DNA from: Bryobacterales bacterium
GTDB lineage: Bacteria > Acidobacteriota > Terriglobia > Bryobacterales > Bryobacteraceae
Assembly: GCA_003132865.1 (NCBI GenBank)
Contig: PKYZ01000242.1
Span: forward strand, 1 to 11,068
Length of the DNA stretch: 11,068 nucleotides
Direction of reading: 5' to 3'
In this document: positions 1 to 6,826 of the stretch, one piece after another
How positions within the stretch are numbered: position 1 is the stretch's first letter
How the letters are laid out: each line of letters starts with the position of its first letter
Notes under the pieces: generated by a model
Seen by the model: the letters and a program-made list of their open reading frames with translations, nothing else
What the model was told of the DNA's origin: nothing
The model's database searches: none
Translations under genes and position numbers: made by a program

Positions 1-610
1 GCCAGCTCAGCATGAAGTACACCAGAAAGGGCACGAACGAAGCCATCAGCATGATCTGATAAAACGATCCCAGCCGCACGGTGACAAAGTCCTTGATCGG
101 CGACGAATCTTCGTGAATGCGCACTTCCGGAATCGCGCCCGGAGTAGCCGGCGCCACGGCTTCCGCCGTCCGCCGCTTCTTCCGTGCCGGCTCAAGCACA
201 GGCGGCGGCTGCTTATGGGCCGGCATCACCAACTGATAGCTCCGCTGCTCCAGGCTCTCCACCTTCTGCGACACGTTCTCCACCAGCTCGCCGATGCGCT
301 GACTGTACTTGGGCAGTTCCTCGGCGAGGCCGGACAACTGCGAGTAGGCGCCCAGCCCCATCAGGTACAGCATCGAAAGCGCGGCCGCGCACACCACGAA
401 GCTGGCCAGCGGCCGCGGAAACCGGATGCGCACCAGCAGAGTGACGAAGGGTTCCAGGATAAAGGCCAGCATCACCGCGGCCAGCGAAGTGATGAAGAAC
501 ACCCGCCCGAAGTACAGGATGGCGATCACCACGCCCAGCGCAATCAGCGGTCCCGCGATGTTGCGAACTTCCTGCTCGGCGGCGCGCAGGGGCTTGGACA
601 AAATGGCCAC
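1..610 (-). CDS. AI-2E/PerM-family membrane transporter, N-terminal part
   Basis: This is a polytopic inner-membrane protein of the AI-2E exporter/PerM (UPF0118) family, and about 203 codons are visible before the gene leaves the window. Reading the minus strand gives a short basic-acidic N-terminus (SKPLRAAEQEVRNIAGP). Two hydrophobic segments follow, IALGVVIAILYFGRVFFIT with AVMLAFILEPFV, and then a third, LASFVVCAAALSMLYLMG. A helical stretch (YSQRIGELVENVSQKVESLEQ) and a third cluster at the edge (MLMASFVPFLVYFMLSW) complete the visible part. This spacing and the 'FVPFLVYFMLSW' block fit the family. Between the helical stretch and the last cluster is a Pro- and Lys/Arg-rich linker (KQPPPVLEPARKKRR and following). 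The start is uncertain: GTG at 610 has AGGGA 12 nt upstream, and GTG at 643 is an in-frame alternative. The substrate cannot be told from sequence, since family members have been linked to autoinducer-2, ions or other solutes. It is divergent from ruvX. Confidence 0.82.
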   Translation of the reverse strand, partial: MAILSKPLRAAEQEVRNIAGPLIALGVVIAILYFGRVFFITSLAAVMLAFILEPFVTLLVRIRFPRPLASFVVCAAALSMLYLMGLGAYSQLSGLAEELPKYSQRIGELVENVSQKVESLEQRSYQLVMPAHKQPPPVLEPARKKRRTAEAVAPATPGAIPEVRIHEDSSPIKDFVTVRLGSFYQIMLMASFVPFLVYFMLSW

Positions 611-650
611 GAAGCGAAGAGATCCCTGTCTCGAATCTACCACGCCCGCG

Positions 651-658
651 TTTATAAT
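651..658. promoter_or_regulatory. Overlapping -10-like boxes between AI-2E transporter and ruvX
   Basis: The plus strand has a perfect TATAAT at 653-658, which would start transcription near 665, 13 nt before the ruvX ATG at 678. The minus strand reads TATAAA at 656-651, which would start transcription near 643 towards the transporter. Neither side has a good -35 box at 17 bp (ctcgaa on plus, 3/6 matches). The box is therefore suggestive rather than proven. Confidence 0.4.
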
Positions 659-677
659 GAAATCAGTCGTCCGCCGC

Positions 678-1100
678 ATGCCATCCCCAAGACCCCGCAT
701 CCTGGCCCTCGATCTGGGAAAGAAGCGCATCGGCATGGCCATCAGCGATCCCCTGGGTCTCACTGCGCAGGGGCTACCCAACCTGGAGCGCACCACCAAG
801 CGCGCCGATCTGGCCGAGCTCGCCCGCCAGGTGGAAGAGCGTGACGTCTCCCTCATCCTGATCGGAAACCCGCTGCACATGAGCGGCGTCGAAGGCCGCC
901 AGTCCGCCTGGGTGCGGGAGTTCGCCGATGCGCTGACCGTGCGCGCCGGCCGTCCCGTGCGCCTGTGGGACGAGCGCCTGACCACGGTGGAAGCTTCCCG
1001 CGTCTTGCGCGCCAGCGGCATCAGCATCGAGAAGCGCGCCCGCGCCGTCGACCGGCTCTCCGCCGTCATCCTGCTGCAGAGCTACTTGGATTCCCTGTGA
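678..1100 (+). CDS. ruvX: RuvX/YqgF-family nuclease (putative pre-16S rRNA nuclease / Holliday junction resolvase)
   Basis: This 140-residue protein of the RNase H-fold YqgF family is proposed to trim the 5' end of pre-16S rRNA, and the family has also been called a Holliday-junction resolvase. The family motifs are all present in order: ILALDLGKKRIGMAISDP (residues 8-25, acidic D12), IGNPLHMSG (62-70), WDERLTTVEA (97-106, D98) and a C-terminal AVDRLSAVILLQSYLDSL (D125). The three acidic positions expected for the metal site are therefore intact. I chose ATG 678 because the protein then begins nine residues before the first motif, as usual in the family, and because TATAAT at 653-658 overlaps the alternative in-frame ATG at 657. 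No strong Shine-Dalgarno is visible. The stop TGA shares a base with the mltG start, and ruvX-mltG adjacency is common in bacteria, so co-transcription and translational coupling are likely. Confidence 0.93.
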   Translation: MPSPRPRILALDLGKKRIGMAISDPLGLTAQGLPNLERTTKRADLAELARQVEERDVSLILIGNPLHMSGVEGRQSAWVREFADALTVRAGRPVRLWDERLTTVEASRVLRASGISIEKRARAVDRLSAVILLQSYLDSL

Positions 1101-2092
1101 TGCGCTTTCGGCGGCTCGCACTGGTCCTCCTATGCGCCATCGGCGCCGTGGCTTACATCGGGATTGACCTGAGCACGCCCTTTGCCGGGTTCAACCAGCA
1201 GGCATTCGTCGATCTACCCACGGGCACCAGCGCCCGTCAGATGGCCGCGATGCTACAGAGCTCCGGCGTCATCCGCCACTCCTGGGCGTTCCTGATCGCG
1301 CGCGCCCTCCGCTACGGCGCCACCCTCCAGGCCGGCGAATATCGCTTTACCCAACCGGCATCCGTGCTGGGAATCTTCGACCGCATCGTGCGCGGCGACA
1401 TCTTCTATTACGAGCTGGTCGTGCCCGAAGGTAAGAACATGTTCGACATCGCCACAGCGGTCGAGCGGCTCGACCTGTTTTCGGCGGAGCGATTTCTGGA
1501 GGCGGCCCGCAACCCCGCGCCCATCCGCGATCTCGATCCGCGGGCGCCCACCTTGGAGGGCTACCTGTTCCCGAATACCTACCGCCTGAGCCGCACCACC
1601 ACTCCGGAGCAATTGTGCCTGATGATGACCGGCAAGTTCCGCGAAGTCTGGCGCGGCCTGCGCACCGATGCTTCCGTACACCGCACCGTCACGCTGGCCT
1701 CGCTGGTGGAAAAGGAAGGCAAGCTCCCGGACGAGCGGCCCGTCATCGCTTCCGTTTTCGCCCGCCGCCTGGCCATCGGGATGAAGCTCGATTGCGACCC
1801 GACCACGATCTACGCGGCCCTGCTCGCCGGAAACTATCGCGGCGCCATTCACAAATCCGACCTGGTCAGCAGCGACCCTTATAACACCTACCAACATGCG
1901 GGGCTGCCGCCCGGACCGATCGCCAATCCGGGTGTCGCGTCCATAGCCGCGGTCTTGCACCCCGCCAACACGGACTATCTGTATTTCGTGGCGCGCGCGG
2001 ATGGTTCCGGCGGCCACAACTTCTCCGCCAACCTCGCCGCCCAAGAAGCCAACATCGTCAAGTACCGCCGCGCCACGGCCCGGCACCCGTGA
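1100..2092 (+). CDS. mltG: Endolytic transglycosylase MltG (YceG-like)
   Basis: MltG is an inner-membrane-anchored lytic transglycosylase that cuts nascent peptidoglycan glycan strands and is thought to set their length. The 330-residue product has one N-terminal membrane anchor (LALVLLCAIGAVAYIGI, residues 6-22). A LysM-like segment follows (about 30-105, including LQAGEYRF), and the catalytic YceG domain runs to the end. Visible signature blocks are VVPEGKNMFDIA (107-118), LEGYLFPNTYRL (152-163), LASLVEKEG (199-207) with the expected catalytic Glu at 204, DCDPTTIYA (231-239), YNTYQHAGLPPGPIANPG (261-278) and YLYFVARADGSGGHNFS (293-309). The final 'H.FS...E' block is kept. Length is normal for the family. 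The ATG at 1100 overlaps the ruvX TGA (TGATG), which fixes the start and suggests coupled translation. Confidence 0.95.
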   Translation: MRFRRLALVLLCAIGAVAYIGIDLSTPFAGFNQQAFVDLPTGTSARQMAAMLQSSGVIRHSWAFLIARALRYGATLQAGEYRFTQPASVLGIFDRIVRGDIFYYELVVPEGKNMFDIATAVERLDLFSAERFLEAARNPAPIRDLDPRAPTLEGYLFPNTYRLSRTTTPEQLCLMMTGKFREVWRGLRTDASVHRTVTLASLVEKEGKLPDERPVIASVFARRLAIGMKLDCDPTTIYAALLAGNYRGAIHKSDLVSSDPYNTYQHAGLPPGPIANPGVASIAAVLHPANTDYLYFVARADGSGGHNFSANLAAQEANIVKYRRATARHP

Positions 2093-2096
2093 CGCG

Positions 2097-2121
2097 CGGC
2101 CATTCATTCATGGGATGGCCG
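2097..2121. other. Weak hairpin after mltG
   Basis: CGGCCAT (2097-2103) can pair with ATGGCCG (2115-2121) across an 11-nt loop, starting 5 nt after the mltG stop. No T-run follows on the plus strand, so it is at best an imperfect transcription end for ruvX-mltG. The rest of 2122-2149 shows nothing recognisable. Confidence 0.2.
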
Positions 2122-2149
2122 GGTGTTCGACTAGGACGGTGTCCATACT

Positions 2150-2186
2150 AAAAACCCCGACGCACGCCACAAGACGTGCGCCGGGG
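2150..2186 (-). terminator. Rho-independent terminator of the TonB-dependent receptor gene
   Basis: CCCCGACGCACG (2155-2166) and CGTGCGCCGGGG (2175-2186) form a 12-bp stem with a single A/C mismatch and an 8-nt loop. On the minus strand the stem is followed at once by TTTTT (2154-2150), the classic intrinsic terminator layout. It lies 33 bp past the receptor stop codon. On the plus strand no T-run follows the stem, so it should act mainly on leftward transcription. Confidence 0.82.
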
Positions 2187-2219
2187 TGCAGTTGCCGGAT
2201 TGGGTTGTTCCTAGCTTAG

Positions 2220-5200
2220 CTAGAAGTGTATCTTGGCCGTGTATTGGATCTCGCGGCCATAATTGCCACCCGCCACCCAGGTGCTTCTGCCCATAGTACC
2301 GTCGCCCACTCCGAGGTCGGGATCGCTCGGCATGAAGGTGTTGGTGAGGTTATACGCTTCCAGGCGGAGTTCCAACTTGAATCGCTCAGTGATGCTGATG
2401 GTTTTCGCCAGGGTCGCGTCAATATCCCACAAAATCGGACCCCGCAGACCGCTGTAGAACCAGGGATTGGTCCGTACAGTGTAAGCCGGAAGCGGTTGGA
2501 AGCACGCCGGGTTGAAGTAATCCCCCGTCGGAATGTTCTGGGTCGGATTGCAGGCCATCTGCGCTGCAGAGTTGGAAAAGTTTAGCAGGTCTCCGCTGCG
2601 AAACGCGAAGATACTGCTGCTGGCCCACCCGCCGACCACGGCGTCCACCGCCCGAGGCAAGCCGTTCAAGTAACGACGGCCTTTGCCGATCGGAAATTCA
2701 TACGTGCCCGCGACGCGGAGGTTGTGCCGCGGCATCCCCCGATCCAACATGGTTGTCTGGTTGTTGTAAGTGGCGATGTCGTTGAAGAACTGCGTATGGC
2801 GCTCCTGGTTGTAGTTGTAAGCCACCAGAAATGCCAAACCGTTGGCAAAGGGACGCTCGGCCTTCAACTGCAGCGCATAATAATGGTCGCTCTGGCCGGG
2901 CCATCCCAGTTGGGTCAGCGCTCCGTACTGCGGATACGGCACCAGTAACTGACCGACCGTCACAGTCGGCTCCGTGCGCAGGGTTCCCGGCATCACGGTG
3001 GCCGGCAGGCCATAGAACGGATTGGCAACGGTCTGGTTGATCAAGCCCTGGTAGGTGTAGCTGAGCATCGGATTCATCTGGTTCAGGTTGTAGCCGGTGC
3101 TGCCACCCCACATGCTCCCATCCTGGGCGTTGTGTTCGAACATCGTGAAGAAGGTCGCCTCGGTGAACAGGTGCTGGGTGGTCTGGTGCTGCACCGTAAA
3201 GTTGAAGCGGTCGTTCAGCGGCGTCTTCATTTGGTTGCCATTCCAGAAGGTGATGCCATTACCGAGATCCTGCAGAGCGCCCATGAGGTTGCCCACCGGC
3301 TGGACTATCGAGTTAGTAGAGGGGAACGGATTGCTCAACTGGGTGCGCGATATGCCATCGAGCGGGGTGAGCATCTGGGTCGTCTGCGAGTAGCCGTTGG
3401 TCGGCAGCCCGCCCGTCTCCGGATGGATGGTGACCCAGGGCACCGAATAGCGCGAATAGCCCGTTCGGATGGCCGTCTTGTCGCTGACGCGGATGGCAAT
3501 TCCTGCGCGCGGCAGGAAAATATCCCACGGCGCATCGTACATCCGCGGATTCTGGTTGTTGGTGTAAATCATGGCGCCGTCGAACTGTTGGTTCAGGCAA
3601 GCAACGTGAGCCGTACAGGCCTCTTGCACCAGGGACGTGACTTGCGCGGGCATGGTGATGCCCTGCAGTTGCGTAATCGGAGTGGTCAGATTCAAGGTTT
3701 GAACCAGCATGCGGTTCTGTTCGGCCGGGGCGGTTTCACGCTCCCATCGCAGCCCGAGGTTCAGGGTGATGTTCTTGCTCAGCTTTACATCGTCCTGGAA
3801 GTAAGTAGCCCACTGCTGCTGCCGCATATCCAGGGAGGGGTTAATCGTCGCCGAGCCGCTGTTCACACTGCCCACCAATGCCGAAGCCCACATGTTGCCG
3901 CTCTGTGAGGCCACGTAGTTCGACAAGAACGTGTTGCCGGTATCGATGGAATTGATGTTGAAGCTGCCCGGTCCGGCACTGGCGTTGTCCTGATCGTAGG
4001 AGTAACGCAGTTGCCATCCGATCTTCATATGGTGAATGCCTTTATCGTGGGAAACATTCACCGTCGGGTTGTACGAACGCGGATGCACTTGCCACCAATT
4101 GCCGACGCCCGTGTAGGAACTCCCGTTGCCGTTGAACTGGAACCTGGGGAAGTAAATTCCCTGGCTGGCTTGCAGCACATTCGTGTACCAGTTGCTGCTC
4201 GGCCACAAGCCCGCCCACAGGCTCGTGGGCACCTGGGCCCATCCGGAAGCGTAGTCGTCTTCGGCGTAGATGACGCCAAAACGGAAATCGACCGTGGTTT
4301 TTGGGTTCACCATCCACAGTACGTCCGCCTCGCCGTTCATGGCGTCCATGATGCCGCCGTTGTCCGAAGGTACCGCGAGCGTGCCGCCCCAGTTGACGTT
4401 GTCCAGTCGTGTCTGGAACTTGCTGAAGCGCGCGAAGAAGCGGACCTTGTCGTTGATGTTGTAGTCCCCGCGGTCGGACATGTTCCAGTAGTGGGTCCAC
4501 CATGGGTACGTCAATTTGAAGTTATTCACGCCGGAAAGATCGTCGCCCGGGTTGTTCGGCGCCCACAGGTAGCTCATGAGCTTTTGGGCTGTGGGATCGA
4601 TCCGGTTCGACGGAATGATGTTGCCGGGGAAAGGCTGGCGCGTCGCCAGGCCCGTGGTCGTATTGAACACGGTGGTGGCCGGGTCGTAAATCACTTGCAT
4701 GGCGCCCTGCGGCGTCAGTGCCTGTGAGAAGTTGCCGGTTTTTTCCGCGGCGGTCGGCATCGTTTCTTCCTGGCTAGACGGCTGCGTCTGAATCCACTGC
4801 TCGTAGGCAAAGAAATTGAAGAGCTTGTTCTTGATGATCCGGTTGCCGAGGGTACCACCCCAACTGTTCTGCCGGACGATGTCCGGGGAGCGCGTGATGC
4901 GGTTGGCCAGCGCGTCCAGGTCCGGATTGCGGCCGAAGTAATACGCGTCGCCGTGGAAACCGTTGGTGCCCGACTTCATGGACAAATTGAGCGTGCCGCC
5001 CGCGCTGAAGCCGGTCTCGGAGTCCATGGCATTCTGCTGGACAGCGACTTCCTGCACGGCGTCCATAGGCGCGTTATAAGAACCGCGCGCGGAGACATTC
5101 AGAGTGGTCCCGTCCAACAACTGCTCGTTCTTGCCTCCCGTGGGACCGCCGATATCCATGCCGCCGTTCGACCACATGTAAAACGGGTTGCGATGCGCCA

Positions 5201-5723
5201 CGTCCCAATATTCATTGACTACGGCCGGATTCATCAGGGCTAGTGTAAACGGGTTGCGCGCCAACACCGGCAGATCCTGCACCATCGTGCCCTGCACGCT
5301 AGTGCTCATGGTGGAAGTGTTGAACTCCACCGTGGAAACCACCGTGTTGACGTCGACCGTCTGGGTTACGCCGCCCACCTTGAGGGCGGCATTCACCGTG
5401 ACGTCGCCGGCCGTCAACACCGTCACATTTTCCTGCACGTACTTGTCAAACCCGGCGGCCTGCACCGTGACGCTATAGGTTCCGGGCTGCACCAAGTCAA
5501 ATAAATAGCGGCCGCTGGAGTCGGTCTGCCTCACGGTCTCCACGCCGGTATTGATGTTTCTCAAAGTTACGGAGGCGCCGGCTATGGCCGCCTCGCTTGG
5601 GTCGGCGACGGTGCCCTGAAGCCGGCCGCGGAATTCCTGCGCGAAAACAACTCCTGTGAAAGCCGTCAATAAGGCGGCGGTGCACAGCACACCTGCTAAC
5701 GACGAATCAAACTTCACTTTCAT
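2220..5723 (-). CDS. Oar-like TonB-dependent outer-membrane receptor with carboxypeptidase-regulatory-like domain
   Basis: This is a 1,167-residue outer-membrane transport protein of the Oar-like/TonB-dependent receptor type. A signal peptide occupies residues 1-28 (LAGVLCTAALLTAFTGVVFA, cleavage predicted before QEF). A carboxypeptidase-regulatory-like beta-sandwich follows at about 33-115, with GTVADPSEAAIAGASVTLRN, DSSGRYLFDLVQPGTYSVTV and AAGFDKYV. A plug-like region covers about 125-255, with LLDGTTLN (202-209), MDAVQEVAVQQNAMDSE (220-236) and SMKSGTNGFHGDAYYF (248-263). The remaining 900 residues form a long barrel rich in aromatic and Asn/Gly strands, ending in the outer-membrane C-terminus YTAKIHF with terminal Phe. 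Such proteins are expanded in Acidobacteriota and are generally assumed to import large substrates such as glycans or peptides. The substrate here is unknown, and no SusD-like partner, TonB or ExbBD gene is nearby. The start is supported by GGGGGTG at 5734-5728. The promoter and operator candidates are in the upstream region shared with the divergent gntR gene. Confidence 0.92.
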   Translation of the reverse strand: MKVKFDSSLAGVLCTAALLTAFTGVVFAQEFRGRLQGTVADPSEAAIAGASVTLRNINTGVETVRQTDSSGRYLFDLVQPGTYSVTVQAAGFDKYVQENVTVLTAGDVTVNAALKVGGVTQTVDVNTVVSTVEFNTSTMSTSVQGTMVQDLPVLARNPFTLALMNPAVVNEYWDVAHRNPFYMWSNGGMDIGGPTGGKNEQLLDGTTLNVSARGSYNAPMDAVQEVAVQQNAMDSETGFSAGGTLNLSMKSGTNGFHGDAYYFGRNPDLDALANRITRSPDIVRQNSWGGTLGNRIIKNKLFNFFAYEQWIQTQPSSQEETMPTAAEKTGNFSQALTPQGAMQVIYDPATTVFNTTTGLATRQPFPGNIIPSNRIDPTAQKLMSYLWAPNNPGDDLSGVNNFKLTYPWWTHYWNMSDRGDYNINDKVRFFARFSKFQTRLDNVNWGGTLAVPSDNGGIMDAMNGEADVLWMVNPKTTVDFRFGVIYAEDDYASGWAQVPTSLWAGLWPSSNWYTNVLQASQGIYFPRFQFNGNGSSYTGVGNWWQVHPRSYNPTVNVSHDKGIHHMKIGWQLRYSYDQDNASAGPGSFNINSIDTGNTFLSNYVASQSGNMWASALVGSVNSGSATINPSLDMRQQQWATYFQDDVKLSKNITLNLGLRWERETAPAEQNRMLVQTLNLTTPITQLQGITMPAQVTSLVQEACTAHVACLNQQFDGAMIYTNNQNPRMYDAPWDIFLPRAGIAIRVSDKTAIRTGYSRYSVPWVTIHPETGGLPTNGYSQTTQMLTPLDGISRTQLSNPFPSTNSIVQPVGNLMGALQDLGNGITFWNGNQMKTPLNDRFNFTVQHQTTQHLFTEATFFTMFEHNAQDGSMWGGSTGYNLNQMNPMLSYTYQGLINQTVANPFYGLPATVMPGTLRTEPTVTVGQLLVPYPQYGALTQLGWPGQSDHYYALQLKAERPFANGLAFLVAYNYNQERHTQFFNDIATYNNQTTMLDRGMPRHNLRVAGTYEFPIGKGRRYLNGLPRAVDAVVGGWASSSIFAFRSGDLLNFSNSAAQMACNPTQNIPTGDYFNPACFQPLPAYTVRTNPWFYSGLRGPILWDIDATLAKTISITERFKLELRLEAYNLTNTFMPSDPDLGVGDGTMGRSTWVAGGNYGREIQYTAKIHF

Positions 5724-5727
5724 TCTT

Positions 5728-5734
5728 CACCCCC
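5728..5734 (-). promoter_or_regulatory. Ribosome binding site of the TonB-dependent receptor
   Basis: The minus strand reads GGGGGTG followed by AAGA and the ATG at 5723. The GGTGA core at 5731-5727 matches the anti-Shine-Dalgarno sequence and fixes the start of the receptor, although the spacing of 4 nt is on the short side. Confidence 0.6.
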
Positions 5735-5840
5735 AAAGCAATAGCCATTCGTTATCGGCTTGTCCGCCGCCAGCGCCGGCGCACGCCGATGCCTAGGCTT
5801 GGACGCTTAGACCAAACGCTGCCTCTACCGCCAGTAAAAG

Positions 5841-5850
5841 GCTATATAGC
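5841..5850. promoter_or_regulatory. Candidate operator, perfect palindrome GCTATATAGC
   Basis: A perfect 10-bp inverted repeat lies at about +6 to +15 relative to the predicted start of the receptor transcript and across the -35 position of the plus-strand TATAAT at 5865-5870. A bound protein could block transcription in both directions. GntR-family regulators bind short palindromes like this, and a gntR gene is the divergent neighbour. The link to that regulator is inferred from position only. Confidence 0.45.
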
Positions 5851-5862
5851 GGCTATGCGCGA

Positions 5863-5891
5863 AGTATAATCCGCTTACAATCACACGTCAA
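5863..5891 (-). promoter_or_regulatory. Sigma70-like promoter of the TonB-dependent receptor
   Basis: On the minus strand TTGACG (5891-5886, 5/6 matches to TTGACA) is followed by exactly 17 bp and then TATACT (5868-5863, 5/6 to TATAAT). This is the best promoter in the window. Transcription would start near 5856, about 130 nt before the receptor ATG. Confidence 0.62.
5865..5870 (+). promoter_or_regulatory. Possible -10 box towards gntR
   Basis: A perfect TATAAT on the plus strand overlaps the receptor -10 box on the other strand. It has no recognisable -35 box; the palindrome GCTATATAGC lies there instead. If used, it would give a long leader of about 175 nt before the gntR ATG. Confidence 0.3.
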
Positions 5892-5934
5892 GAGGAAAAT
5901 CTCGGGATATCTGGAATACGGCGCGAGTTCGGGG

Positions 5935-5965
5935 TAAAATACAACCATCGCCGGCGCTCTATAGC
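5935..5965 (+). promoter_or_regulatory. Possible gntR promoter -10 box and second operator-like site
   Basis: TAAAAT at 5935-5940 matches the -10 consensus at 5/6, with only a weak -35 candidate (TGGAAT at 5912-5917). Fifteen bases downstream is GCTCTATAGC (5956-5965), which differs from the perfect palindrome GCTATATAGC at 5841-5850 by one base. The layout mirrors the receptor side, where the palindrome also lies just downstream of the -10 box. This would suit autoregulation by the GntR protein. Confidence 0.35.
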
Positions 5966-6051
5966 ACATCGCGCTGGACGGTCGATACCGCGGCGTTCCG
6001 CCTGCAAGTCGTTGGTATCATTGCCCGAGGCTGCATGGAAATGGAACACTG

Positions 6052-6777
6052 ATGCTGCAGAAGACCGATTCGAGCACGCCCGCGTACCGGCGCATCCAAT
6101 ACGCGCTCCGAAAGCGCATTGAAGCCGGCGAGTTGCAACCTGGGGACGCCGTGCCCTCGGAAAGGGAACTCGCGCGCAGCCACGAAGTGAGCTTGATGAC
6201 CGCGCGGCATGCGCTGGCGGAGCTGGAGCATGAAGGGCTGGTGGACCGGCGGCGCGGCGCCGGAACGTTCGTGGCGCTGCCCAGGATCCACTTCAACCGC
6301 CTGGCCAGCTTCACCGAGCAAATGGCCAGCCGGGGTTTGCCGGCGCGCTCGCGGATCTTGTGCGCGAGCATCGTGGAAGACGAGCAGGAGGCTGCCGCGC
6401 GACTGGCGCTTCCTGCGCACAGCCGGCTGGTGAAGCTGGAACGGCTGCGGCAATCCGGTGAGCAATCTTTCGCGGTGGAGGTCTGCTATTTTTCCGCGGA
6501 GGAGTTCGCGGGTTTGCTCAGCCTGCCATTGGAACGCCGCTCCCTGTTCGCCACGCTGGAGCGCGATTACGGCATCGAACTGCAGTATGCGGACGAAGAG
6601 GTGGACGCCACGCCCGCCAGCGCCCGCATCGCGGAGTTGCTCGGGATTCACGCCGGCGCGCCGGTGCTGCGCATCCGCCAGGCTCTATTCTCCACCGGGG
6701 GCAAAGCCACCGTCTACGTGATCGGTTTCTATCGCTCCGACCGCCACACGCTGCTGATCCGCCGCTTCCGGAAGTAG
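6052..6777 (+). CDS. GntR-family transcriptional regulator, HutC type with UTRA domain
   Basis: This is a 241-residue one-component regulator. The winged helix-turn-helix spans about residues 10-75, with PAYRRIQYALRKRIEAGEL, the signature PGDAVPSERELA (30-41), VSLMTARHALAELEHEGLV (46-64) and the wing RRRGAGTFV (66-74). The UTRA ligand-binding domain follows at about 85-235, with the typical FTEQMASRGL (87-96), LVKLERLRQ (126-134), DEEVDATPAS (181-190) and GAPVLRIRQALF (202-213). HutC-type members usually bind a sugar phosphate or other small metabolite that releases them from DNA; the ligand here cannot be predicted. The ATG at 6052 is the first in-frame start at the family's usual distance from the DNA-binding domain, but its Shine-Dalgarno is weak. 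The gene is divergent from the TonB-dependent receptor and precedes tolC by 49 bp, so either or both may be its targets. Confidence 0.92.
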   Translation: MLQKTDSSTPAYRRIQYALRKRIEAGELQPGDAVPSERELARSHEVSLMTARHALAELEHEGLVDRRRGAGTFVALPRIHFNRLASFTEQMASRGLPARSRILCASIVEDEQEAAARLALPAHSRLVKLERLRQSGEQSFAVEVCYFSAEEFAGLLSLPLERRSLFATLERDYGIELQYADEEVDATPASARIAELLGIHAGAPVLRIRQALFSTGGKATVYVIGFYRSDRHTLLIRRFRK

Positions 6778-6781
6778 TGGA

Positions 6782-6799
6782 ACAGGCCTCCTGGCCTGT
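6782..6799. repeat. Short intergenic palindrome (REP-like), copy 1
   Basis: ACAGGCC (6782-6788) and GGCCTGT (6793-6799) pair perfectly around the 4-nt loop TCCT. The hairpin begins 5 bases after the gntR stop and lies in the 49-bp gap before the tolC-like gene. It has no following T-run, so it is not a standard terminator. A related palindrome occurs after pyrD at 11053-11068, so it probably belongs to a dispersed repeat family. Confidence 0.6.
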
Positions 6800-6826
6800 C
6801 GCTGTCACTCCTGAGACAATACCAGC

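Larger units (their letters stand above)
5724..6051. other. 328-bp divergent control region between receptor and gntR
   Basis: No credible protein is encoded here. The region holds the receptor promoter (5863-5891, minus), overlapping or nearby plus-strand -10 boxes (5865-5870 and 5935-5940), and two related 10-bp sites (5841-5850 and 5956-5965). If the receptor promoter is used, the transcript has a leader of about 130 nt. That leader includes the GC-rich palindromes GCGCCGGCGC (5773-5782) and GCCTAGGC (5791-5798), which could fold. I do not recognise any known riboswitch class in it. Confidence 0.6.

Noticed and set aside
113..844. Open frame of 243 codons on the plus strand
   Set aside because: It runs antisense to the clear AI-2E-family transporter and into ruvX in another frame; its Arg/His/Gln-rich composition is typical of an out-of-frame reading of GC-rich DNA.
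1253..2107. Minus-strand open frame of 284 codons opposite mltG
   Set aside because: It is the complement of a gene with complete MltG motifs, has no family features and no ribosome site.
3132..3908. Plus-strand open frame of 258 codons opposite the TonB-dependent receptor
   Set aside because: It is antisense to the continuous receptor frame, with composition (many His, Arg, Gln, Val) of a shadow reading. The same applies to the other plus-strand frames across 2220-5723.
5959..6651. Minus-strand open frame of 230 codons opposite gntR
   Set aside because: It overlaps the whole DNA-binding and much of the UTRA domain of an intact GntR regulator and shows no recognisable domain.
6778..6826. 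Hairpin ACAGGCC/GGCCTGT as a terminator of gntR
   Set aside because: No T-run follows on either strand, and a related palindrome occurs after pyrD, so a repeat family explains it better.
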